From Zygnema cylindricum (taxonomy: Eukaryota; Streptophyta; Zygnematophyceae; Zygnematales; Zygnemataceae), in NCBI GenBank assembly GCA_037447655.1, contig JBBHKE010002614.1:67713-129730 (forward strand): a stretch of 62,018 nt of DNA, given 5' to 3'. The position numbers and the translations under genes were made by a program. How positions within the stretch are numbered: the first letter of the stretch is position 1; every line of letters begins with the position of its first letter. A model generated the notes under the pieces. It worked only from the letters and a program-made list of their open reading frames with translations, did no database searches and had not been told where the DNA came from. Below, one piece after another: positions 11,791 to 20,532 of the stretch.

Positions 11791-12539
11791 TGTCATGCCG
11801 CATCTCGTCGGCCATTTAGTTGTTTATATTTAGGTGTTAGGAAGGGCAGCCGCTACACTAATTTGTATTTGGGTATTATTTGGGTTTCGCAGGACCGTAC
11901 GACGTGTACCGTACGACCTACATTTTTCGTGATTTCCGGTATGGCAATTTGGATCGTACCCGCGGTCCTACCGTACGACGTATCTTTTCCGCGATTTCCG
12001 CCGACGGCGGATTTGATTATTTCGCGTCGACCGTACGACTTACGTCGACCGGAATTCCCGCGGCCACAAATTGGACCGTACTTGCGGTCCTGCCGTACTT
12101 ATTTATTTTTTCCGGATTTCTCGCCGACGACACATTTTCGAATCGCGTCGAGACAAACAAACTTACCGTATTATATATATTTTGCGCGATTCTCGCCGAC
12201 GGTAGCTTTGATCATTTGACGTCGACCGTACGACTTATATTATCCGGAATTCGCGCGACGACAAAGTGGACCGTATCTGCGATCCTGCCGTACAAGCTTT
12301 CATTTCCTTGAATCCCGGCCGACATCAAATTTTAATCATTTCGCGCGGAGTAGCATCTCGACCGTCGACGCAAAGTATACGATTCTCGTAATATCTCATC
12401 TTGACCGTTGACGCGTGTGACAGACAAAGATACTGTCAGTTCTGACGAAGCTACGCTATTGGACTATTTTAAGTCGTGAACCATTTGGAGGTTCACGCAT
12501 TCACATGTAGATAGGAAGGGTTTTAATCCGTAGGTTATA
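11791..12539 (+). repeat. Left terminal repeat (5' LTR) of element 2
   Basis: It begins TGTCATGCCGCATCTCGTCG and ends ...CCGTAGGTTATA; the right copy is 18964-19622. It is far richer in CpG and CGTACG words than the rest of the window, and contains internal repeats built around GGACCGTAC(T)TGCGGTCCTGCCGTAC (about 12070-12100 and 12268-12295). The 3' ~120 bp (from GCGTGTGACA) is best conserved between copies. It may be missing its first ~187 bp (see the U3-like segment). Confidence 0.8.
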
Positions 12540-12583
12540 TTGACGAACCGAAGGTACCGGGTTCAAATCCCGGGTCCGTCAGT
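12540..12583 (+). other. tRNA 3'-half-like sequence directly after the 5' LTR
   Basis: GACGAACCGAAGGTA is followed by a perfect 5-bp T-stem and T-loop (CCGGG-TTCAAAT-CCCGG) and a seven-base acceptor-like end GTCCGTC plus A. This is tRNA sense sequence, not the complement expected for a primer site. I could not find a matching D arm or 5' acceptor strand upstream, so it is not called as a tRNA gene. Confidence 0.5.
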
Positions 12584-12902
12584 ACTATTTTTAGTAACCT
12601 ACTAAAAATAACTGCCTGTTGAACTAAGGCAGCCATGGATCAACCACCCTCTCTATCCTTCAGTGAATCCAACAAGTATGGGGGCTAGAGAGAGGAGGTG
12701 GAGGCAGGTTGTCTGTCCTTTTCTTTTCCTAACATATTTAAACCTAGAAAATACTATAGAAATCTATGAATTTCAACAAAGGAACGCTTGTGCATTCTAT
12801 CCACTATGATTTCCGACTCACCAAAAATATCCTCTCTCTCCTTTACCACCTATAGCTCAGCTGCAGCTGCCGCGTTAGAAGCACTTCAGCTGCACAAAAA
12901 TC

Positions 12903-13289
12903 TTGCTACTATTCGAGGAGCGAAATTCACTCGATCCTCACATATGTTTTTTGGATAACGGGAAGGGTGCATTGTTGATCAATGGTATAGCCCCTTCCCT
13001 GCCTCTCATGGATACGGGTGCAAAGCCGGTGATATTGGGCTCTAGCTTTGCACTTAAGCTTAGTCTAACTGTGGACAAGCTTCATTCCACTTCTACTCGC
13101 TTGTTAACATCAGCGCGTACAACCAAGCCAGTCCTAGGAATCACTAAGGAACCGCTCGTTTTTAAGTTCCAGAACGGGAGGGCCATAAACTTTGCTGAGA
13201 TCTCGGTTCACGCTCTGGTCACTAAATGTAGTGACTATGAATGCCTAGTGGGACATGACATATATATTTTGTGTAGAGGGTGGAGTTGA
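12903..13289 (+). pseudogene. Aspartic protease of element 2
   Basis: A 128-residue frame with the retropepsin motif LMDTGAKPVILG at about residues 35-46 and a second hydrophobic strand (ECLVGHDIYIL) where such proteases have their ILG-like motif. It is the first recognisable domain after the LTR; a normal element would have gag before it. A frameshift near 13280 separates it from a linker region (13255-13536). Confidence 0.75.
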
Positions 13290-13560
13290 CATGCATGATC
13301 AGACATTTTCTTATAGGCCCACTAACTTCCCAGAACGCATAATCTGCATTCCGCTAATTTCCGCGAGGAAGCCCATGCCTATTATGGCAAATTCGGCCAC
13401 ATCCATACCTGCATTTTCAAGGAATTCGGTGGGGGCCGAAATATTTCATTCATTGTCAGCAGAAAAAAATCTGCCCGATAGTTTTTACTTACTAGAAATT
13501 TTCAGTGACCTAGGTTTTCTTATAGATACGAGGTAATTTGACCGAATCTATAACCAAACC

Positions 13561-14286
13561 TTGTCAATTCCACTTTCTCCGGCCTCTCCTACAATCTCAC
13601 TCCCTACAGACTCTTCTGGGTTTCTTCCCATTAATTGGAATCCGGTCCAATTGAAACCTCATCCAAATGGATTGGTGATTTTGGACCTTTTCGCTGGAAT
13701 AGGCACTTCCCTCCTTGCATGTTTGCGGAATGGATTATTAATCCGAATTTATTATTCGGTTGAGATTGATCCGTTAACACGGAAAGCACAATTGCATCAT
13801 TGTAATCTGTTGCATTCCCAATACCTGCATTTGTTACCGAAATCTGCATACGAGCATATGCATACCGCCCTCCCACAAGACATCCGGATTGTGGGCAACC
13901 ATTAGTTAGAGGATATTGGTCCAATCGATCTAGTTTTTCGCGGATGGGAGTGCCAGGGAATGTCTCGGGCCGGGAAAGGTCTCGGATTAGCCGATCCTCG
14001 CACCAAATTATTTTTTGAATTGATCCGCATCCTGCATTTTCTACAAACTTTAGATCATCCTATGGGGTATATCTTGGAAAATGTCGCAGCCTATAATGAT
14101 CCAAGACCTACAGTCTTGGCTGATTATCAACGGATTGAACAATTAATTGGTCCGCCTCTTATTATTGACGCGGCTCGCCATGGTTCACTAACACACCAGG
14201 TTCGCTCCAAATTGACGAACCTGATCGATATTGGTAGACTCCGGGAGGCCAACTTGTTAGTTCGTCCTCCTCCTACAGACATTTAG
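13561..14286 (+). pseudogene. C5-cytosine DNA methyltransferase domain within pol
   Basis: The domain adds a methyl group from S-adenosylmethionine to cytosine C5. Motif I is LDLFAGIGTSLLACLRNG (about 13678-13731), the SAM-binding loop. An acidic strand follows (YYSVEIDP, motif II). Motif IV with the catalytic cysteine is WECQGMSRAGKGLGLADPR (about 13946-14002), with E in place of the usual P before C. Motif VI is YILENVAAY (about 14066-14092). Motif VIII resembles THQVRSKLTN (about 14191-14220). A TAG at 13903-13905 lies between motifs II and IV, so the copy is dead unless read through; otherwise the frame is open to 14284. No target-recognition domain or motif X is evident. Its place between protease and RT shows it is a retrotransposon gene, not a host gene. 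Retrotransposon-borne methyltransferases are reported from charophytes and dinoflagellates. Confidence 0.85.
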
Positions 14287-14308
14287 GCTGCTCCTTCCTT
14301 TTCATAAG

Positions 14309-16394
14309 GTGCAGCCTTGCATTCAAAAGGACTATCCCCCTAATATCAATGTCAATGTCCCGGGTCAACCTCTCAAGGTGCTTCCTACCTTAGTTTCTTA
14401 CCCACATTCACATGCATTCTCTAATGACGGTCCTTGCATGCTCCGAACCACTCATACCGGTGAGCTCGAAGAGCCTACCTCTACGGAACGAGAACACCTA
14501 ATGCATTTCATTCCCGGTACTACTGCCTCTCTTGGTCTTATTAAACGTCAAAGATGCACTTTATTAGGTCGTGTCATGGACCCTCAGTCTTTGTCTTTTG
14601 TTTTAGGTCTTGGGTTTGCAGCTGGTCGCCACTCTCAGGCACATCCGTCTCAACCAGCTGGGGGGGGGAATGCATCACTAAGAAAATCTTTCCGTACCAC
14701 TCTCCAAGGGACCACATTTCAATTTTTCCTCTTTCCTTCTCCAATTCCACCAGTTCCGGAAATCTCTATCTACAATTTCCTCAATCCTAGCCATATGTCT
14801 TGGTCTATTCCCGCATACACGGCTGTCCAGTCTATAAGTCCCATGCATATTCCACCCACTCCTCATTGGAGTGCTGCTTTTCCGACACGTAGTTGGAATC
14901 ATGCGGTTAATTGCCTTAAACAGACACCTGTAGCTTACGAGTTAGGTCAAACGCTTATCGCAGATGAGCAGTTGGCCTTTGCACAAGCCATGGAAGCTAT
15001 GACAACCGAAAATCCCGATGCTCCTAAATGGAAATTCGGCACAAATCTAACAAAGGCCGAACAAGAGTTACTGAATGACGTAGTTTTACGAAATATCGAT
15101 GCCTTTGCCTTTTCTATGAACGATTTGGGTCGTCACACCGCTTATAAGATGTCGATAGATCTCGAAGATGATCGCCCTATATTTAAACCGAAACATCGTT
15201 TGTCAGAAACGGAATGGGAAATGGTAGACAAGCGATGTGCTGAACTAGAGGAAGCTGGCCTAATCTATCGGTCAGACTCCACATTTGCAGCTCCCACTGT
15301 CATGCCTCGGAAAAAGGATTCCGAGGGTAATTTTACTGAACGTCGAATGTGTGGTGACTATCGTGAACTAAACGCTAGAACAGTTCAAGATCGTCATCCC
15401 ATGCCTCTTGCCGAAGAAATATTTGATCATGTAGGCGGAGCAAATTATTTTAGTATCCTTGACCTTCGTCAAGGATTCAATCAAATCGAGATAGAGGAAA
15501 AAGACCGGCACAAAATTGCCTTTTGGGGTAGCGACGGCCAATGGGAATGGACCGTAATGCCATTCAGATTGAAAAATGCTCCGGCAGTATTTCAAAAAAA
15601 TCATGGACTCCGTTCTTGGAGGCTGTTAGTTTGCTGGATGTTACATCGATGACCTCATCATTGCCTCGGCTACTATCGAAGAGCACGCTGCTCACATCGA
15701 ATGGGTATTGACTGAATTGAAAAAGGTCGGATTAAAATGTCATTCAGCGAAATGCACCTTTGGAGCTGAGGGAGTGCCTTACCTCGGCCATTTTATCTCG
15801 GCTGAGGGGATCACTCCTCTCCAAGCAAAGGTAGAGGCGATCAGTAAATTGCCTGCTCCCACGGACCTCACAAGTCAACGAGCCTTTCTCGGACTTGCTA
15901 ATTATTATCGCAGGTTTGTATCTAATTTTACCACCATCGCATCTCCGATAAACGACCTTCTCAAGGAGGAAGTGGCGTTTATATGGGGTCCCGATCAAAT
16001 TTCCGCATTTCAAAAATTAAAAACCGCTTTATCAAGTGCTCCAATTCTCCGTCCTCCCAATCACAAACTCCCTTTTTGTCTCCAAACAGATTTTGGGAAA
16101 CCCGGAATTGCTTCCATTTTGACACAAAGAGAGTTGAGCGGAGAGGAATACGTAGTTGCTTACGCGAGTAGAAGCATTAACCGGGCTAAATCAAATTATA
16201 GTAGCTACGAAGGAGAGTGTCTAGCCGCGGTTTGGGGAGTCGTTCACTTCCGCCATTATTTGTACGGAAAACCTTTCACACTCCTAACTGACCATCAGCC
16301 CTTACATTGGCTGATGACAAACAATAAGCTTTCCGATAAGCTAGCCCGATGGGCTTTAATCTTACAAGAATATGACGTTGAAAGAATTCACTGA
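14309..16394 (+). pseudogene. RT and RNase H of element 2, frameshifted
   Basis: An open frame from 14309 to 15652 runs through a linker and then RT: ERRMCGDYRELNARTVQDRHP, YFSILDLRQGFNQIEI and WTVMPFRLKNAPAVFQK. A frameshift in the A7 run near 15595 and a stop follow; the catalytic box CYIDDLIIAS (about 15637-15666) continues in another frame. 15708-16394 gives the RT thumb/connection (FLGLANYYRRFVSNF) and RNase H with D (LQTDFGKPGIASIL), E (YSSYEGECLAAVW) and D (LLTDHQPLHWL), ending at a TGA where a tether would continue. Ty3/gypsy class. Confidence 0.9.
14656..14671 (+). other. Internal copy of the polypurine tract (cPPT-like)
   Basis: AGCTGGGGGGGGGAAT is identical over 16 bases to the 3' tract at 18757-18772. 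It sits between the methyltransferase and RT domains, inside an open frame (translated PAGGGNAS). Central PPTs are known second plus-strand start sites in some retroelements. Confidence 0.6.
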
Positions 16395-16647
16395 CCCGGT
16401 CTGCTTATTCTAAACGCAGATGGAATTTCTCGAAATCCTTTGCCCCGAACAACAGATAACGGAGTTCGACAGGATTTCAATAACGACGATGTTCCCGTCA
16501 TGTCAATGGGTTCTTATCTTACTTACTGCCTGGCGTCTATTCCGAACCCCCGTCGCGCCACAGATCCTTCCCGTGATGGGCCTCTCATTTTTTTCCTATC
16601 CTCCCAGACCTTCAGGTCCGGCACAACCTCCGATGAAGAAGACAGAG
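16395..16647 (+). pseudogene. RNase H-integrase tether of element 2
   Basis: After the TGA at 16392, another frame gives LNADGISRNPLPRT, the typical NADGLSR-type end of gypsy RNase H, then a Ser/Pro/Asp-rich tether (about 16440-16650) that the inserted MITE interrupts. Confidence 0.65.
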
Positions 16648-17356
16648 CATAGTTGTCCTATTCGTACGGATTCCAACTTTTTTCCGAAAACTACGTAGTA
16701 TTCGTTACTTTCATACCGTTCGTTAGTTTTCGCTGTACGATGTTCGAAGATGTACGGAAGCCGTCCCCTTAACCCTAAAAAATCCTCAAAAAAATCCTAA
16801 AAACGTACGAAAAACATACAGAAATGTACGTCATTGTACGACATGTGTACCCTAAAAAACCTAAGAGTACGGATAATGTAAGGCTGCTGTACTGTAATTT
16901 ACCGGAATGTACGAAATGCACGGGAAGAACCCTAAACACCCTAAAATCCCCCCATCACTAACCCTAAAAGTACTGAAATATACGGATGCCGTACGTAGCT
17001 GTACGAAAAATGCAAGTCCGTATAACTGAAATATACGGAAAAGTACAAAAATGTACCTTAAAAATCTCAAAATAATAACCGTCAAAAGTACGAAAAAATA
17101 CGGACACTTTACGTAAATGTACGAATAATAGTTGGCTGTTTAACATAAATATTTGAGAACGCACGAGAATTTACCCTAAAACTCCTCATACCCCCTAAAA
17201 GTACTGAAATGTACAAAAATAGTACGCAAATGTACGAAAATGTACGGTTACATAGTCAAGTACGCATTTTATAACATTTTTTTCATCGTTAAATGCGTAT
17301 CGTGCGTAGTATTCGCTCCTTCGTTTCGTGCGTATTATGCGCACGGGACAACTATG
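16648..17356. mobile_element. hAT-like MITE inside element 2, perfect 8-bp TSD
   Basis: TIRs CATAGTTGTCC and GGACAACTATG, with AGACAGAG duplicated at 16640-16647 and 17357-17364. The interior is a dense array of GTACGAAA/TACGGA words plus ACCCTAAAA, with no coding capacity. Its insertion in gypsy pol shows the MITE moved after the retrotransposon arrived. Confidence 0.92.
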
Positions 17357-18517
17357 AGACAGAGTGAAAAAGAGGGCCAAAAGTGACCTTTGGCTCGGGG
17401 GATCTTTAGTTCGGTTGTTGGCAGACGGAAGCCATAGGCACGTTCCACGGCCTACCGAGCGTCTTTCTCTCATTTAGCAGATCCACACTGAGCTTGGTAA
17501 CAACGGTACCAAGCAAACGTTAAGTCTAGTTCAGGCACGGTATTGGTGGTCATGAATGCAAGCTAATGTCGCTGCTATTCTGCACAAGTGTGCCACCTGT
17601 GACCGTCTCTGAACTTATTTTTCTAACCGGCAGACTACGCTCCAACCTCTACCTATAAGGGGTTTGTTCTATCGATGGTCGGTCGATTTGGCCGAACCTT
17701 TTCCTATCTCATGTAAAAGGAAACAATACATTATGATTATGATCGAAAATTTCAGTAAGTGGGTAGAAATCGTAGCCCTGCCTCACAAGAGAGCTAAACT
17801 AACCACCACAGCTTTTAAGGAACATGTCCTTACGAGATATGGTGCCCCAGCCGAGGTCCTTACGGATCAAGGTACAGAATTTCAGAGAGAATTTAAAGAG
17901 ATGCTTGATGAGGCCCTCATCAATCATCGTCGTACTAGTCGGGATCACCCCCAGGCTGATGGCCTAGCTAACGGGCAGTCCATTCATTTAAGCGTGCCTT
18001 GCGTAAGCATTGCTTAGAAAAACACATTTTGGTTTGGGACGAGTCCCTCGGTTACATTACCATGGGATATCGCATGTTAGTTCACGCTAGTCTGGCTAAT
18101 TTCAGCCCGTATTATGTTTTATTTGGGCGACAACCTTTGGTCGGTCGCAATATTCACAAGGCTGCAAGCTTTCCACTTCCGCTGATGTATGACACTATTT
18201 TTTTGGAAGAACTCACTCGTCGTGCTTTGTTTTTTGCCCGTGAAATGTCCATGGCTTTTGATAACCTGCATATTGCCCAGCATCGGGACACACTTCGGTT
18301 TGCCACAACTCGAAGCGGCACTTACAGGCCGCAACAGAAGCCCTATCGGATGGGAGACTGTGTTTATCTTCGCAGGCAATCTTTCGACACTTTGGACACT
18401 GATATTTTTGCACACATCTTACAGATCATTGAGGTGGATCCGAACGGAATGTTGGGATTACAAGGAGCGAACACACGGACTTTTCAAGAGCACTCCAAGA
18501 ATTGTGCTCCATGTTAC
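17357..18517 (+). pseudogene. Integrase of element 2, several frameshifts
   Basis: The zinc-binding domain (about 17486-17612) shows HTELGNNGTKQTL and ILHKCATCDR, the second half of an HHCC motif. The catalytic core (17664-18017) has the first Asp in WSVDLAEPFP and the second in VLTDQGTEFQ; the region that should hold the Glu follows DHPQADGLA but is frameshifted there. The C-terminal part (about 17999-18517) has SPYYVLFGRQP and RMGDCVYLRRQS, a GPY/F-like module and the sequence EHSKNCAPCYLPD leading towards the PHD finger. No chromodomain is visible. Confidence 0.82.
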
Positions 18518-18568
18518 TTACCAGATTTTGTCGCAGGATATGGATCCTATGCGGATGCGTATTACGGA

Positions 18569-18717
18569 GGCGACAACATGTACCTTTTGTCATCGATCGG
18601 ACGGGGAAACTACCATGTTACTTTGTGATCATTGCAACCAGGGGTTTCACATAGAGTGTTAGAGCCACCATTGTTGGCAGTTCCGGATGGTCATTTGTTT
18701 TGCCACGGATGTCGCGA
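18569..18717 (+). pseudogene. PHD finger at the C-terminus of gypsy element 2 pol
   Basis: CTFCHRSDGETTMLLCDHCN followed by QGFHIEC gives C-x2-C, C-x2-C and H-x2-C in one frame (about 18575-18660). After a stop/frameshift at 18661, GHLFCHGCREL supplies the last C-x2-C in another frame. PHD fingers read histone tails, usually H3 with K4 methylated or unmodified, so this could have guided integration in place of a chromodomain. The spacing is that of a C4HC3 PHD finger, not a RING. Confidence 0.78.
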
Positions 18718-18756
18718 GCTACCAGTCGTGTTGGCCAGCTCCTCTGCCGGCTAAAA

Positions 18757-18772
18757 AGCTGGGGGGGGGAAT
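18757..18772 (+). other. 3' polypurine tract of element 2
   Basis: AGCTGGGGGGGGGAAT, followed four bases later by TGACCTAACC. This is the expected plus-strand primer position just before a 3' LTR. It lies 191 bp before the aligned right terminal repeat, which suggests that the true LTR starts at 18777. Confidence 0.65.
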
Positions 18773-18776
18773 AAAC

Positions 18777-18963
18777 TGACCTAACCATAACCAGCTAAGT
18801 GGTTGACCTTTCTTTTTATTTCACCTTGCCTGTTGTTATATTTATTCATTTTTCTCTTTCGTGTCTTATTTCATTCACAACATATTTTCATCATTTCGGT
18901 TTAAGTGGAGCACAGCTGATGATATTGCATGTATCTTCACGTTATTGACACATGCACAACAGC
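18777..18963 (+). repeat. U3-like segment, probable true start of the 3' LTR
   Basis: It starts TGACCTAACCATAACCAGC, is absent from the 5' copy, but recurs at about 20349-20532. Its place right after the polypurine tract argues that it is the beginning of the LTR and that the 5' LTR has lost it by deletion. Confidence 0.5.
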
Positions 18964-19622
18964 TGTCATGCCGCATCTCGTCGGTCATTTTAATTGTTTA
19001 TATTTAGGTGTTAGGACGGGCAGCCGCCACACTAATTTTTATTTGGGTGTATTTGGGTTTTGCAGGGCCGTACATACTTACGTTGGCCGTAATTTCCGCC
19101 GACGGCGAGTTCGACAATACGACATACATCTCCCATGATTTTTGACGACGGTGGATTTTGTCATTTCACGTCGTCCGTACAATATATATTTTGCGCAATT
19201 TCCGCCGACGGTGGATTCGATTTTTCACGTAAATCGTATGACTAACATTTGCCGGAATTTGCGCGACAACAAAGTGGACCGTACCTACGGTCCTACCGTA
19301 CCTATTCTCATTTCCCGGAATATCCGCCGAAGACTCATTTTCGAATTTGCGCTCGTACAAATAATCGTACCGTACCAACTTTCATTCCCGTGAATTTCGG
19401 GCGACAACAGAATTTAATCATTTCGCGTGGAATAGCATCTCGGCCGTCAACGCAGAGTATGCAATTTTTCATAACATCACATCACGACCGTTGACGCGTG
19501 TGACACACAAAGCGACTGCCAGTTCTGACGAAGCGACGTGATTGGACTATTTTAAGTCGTGAACCATTTGGAGGTTCACGCATTCACATGTAGATAGGAA
19601 GGGTTTTAATCCGTAGGTTATA
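18964..19622 (+). repeat. Right terminal repeat (3' LTR) of element 2
   Basis: It aligns with 11791-12539 from TGTCATGCCGC to TAGGTTATA, but is about 90 bp shorter and clearly diverged. Many differences are loss of CG words, for example CCGTACGACTTA on the left against CCGTACAATATA on the right. Confidence 0.8.
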
Positions 19623-20348
19623 GATTTTGTAACGTATGGCATAGGATTTCGGCCTCCTATTGGCTGAATCCAAACTAGACGCAAATACTTACATAGCACG
19701 CTGTACTCTGATTGGCCTGTTTTCACTAGGCGTAGTTTTTGTTACTTAGTTCATTTCGGATCATTTCCTGCACACAATTTTCAAGTGCAGGAATTATTTA
19801 TTTTCAGTGTTGAGGATTTTCTGTAGCCATCTTTTTATTTGTAAAATTGTCCGGACAGCTTAGAGGCGATTTTCTGCCTTTGCGTGAAGTGTCTTGTTTT
19901 CTATTACATTGTTAATATTTTGTAAAGCCTTACAAATTAATCTATACAGCTTCGGCGAAGACCTACACGGTTTCCCTTCACTTTTCTCGTCTTTTTGAGT
20001 GGATTTTGACCGCGTTCTCACGACACAAACTTCTTTTCCCGACTGTGGTTGAGCTTTTATTAGTGTGGAATTTGCATGTTAGGATTATTGATTTGTTGCT
20101 TTTATTTCTTGTGATTATGTATTTATTTCTATTTGCTTATGCGCATCTTTTGAGTTTGGCTATCTCAAACATCATAAGTGTCGGGCATATTGTCATTTTC
20201 AGTTTGTTGTTTGTCTTTCTCGGTTGTTTATGCTTTGATTTGTTTTATTTAAGTATAAATTCAGATTATCCTTGATAAGATAACTCCTGCAAGGAATATA
20301 AATAGACCGTGGGGCCTAGTGGTCATCCATCGACTTAGTAGAATACAC
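19623..20348. other. Unassigned sequence after element 2
   Basis: No gene. A TATA-like TATAAATAG lies at about 20298 just before the repeated U3-like segment. It does not continue the integrase of element 1, so element 2 is not a simple insertion into element 1. Confidence 0.4.
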
Positions 20349-20532
20349 CGACCTAACCATAACCAGCTAAGTCGTTGACCTTTCTTTTTCTTCCACCTTG
20401 CCTGTTGTTGTATTTATCCATTTTTACTTTAATGTTTTATTTCATTTACGTTATCTCGCAATCATTTGAGTTTGAGTTTAGCACAGCTCATGATATTGCA
20501 TGCATCTTCATGTTATTTGATACATGCACGAC
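20349..20532 (+). repeat. Second copy of the element 2 U3-like segment
   Basis: GACCTAACCATAACCAGCTAAGT through TGATATTGCATGCATCTTCA and ...ACATGCACGACAG matches 18778-18963. Similarity stops where TGTCATGCCGC begins in the other copy. It is probably a fragment of a related LTR. Confidence 0.7.

Larger units (their letters stand above)
11791..19622 (+). mobile_element. Ty3/gypsy retrotransposon 2 encoding a DNA methyltransferase and a PHD finger
   Basis: Terminal direct repeats (11791-12539 and 18964-19622) enclose, in order, protease, a C5-cytosine DNA methyltransferase, RT, RNase H, integrase and a PHD zinc finger, ending in a G9 polypurine tract. No gag is recognisable: only about 360 bp separate the LTR from the protease. 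Stops and frameshifts show it is inactive. A 709-bp hAT-like MITE interrupts it between RNase H and integrase. Flanking 5-bp sequences (CCCGG and GATTT) do not match, so the ends have been rearranged or the LTR boundaries are longer than the aligned repeats. Confidence 0.88.

Noticed and set aside
12533-12583. Functional tRNA gene
   Set aside because: Only the T arm and acceptor end are convincing; the anticodon stem would need a mismatch and no D arm or 5' acceptor strand pairs.
13561-14286. Host DNA methyltransferase gene
   Set aside because: It lies in line between protease and RT of the same element and shares the decay of its neighbours.
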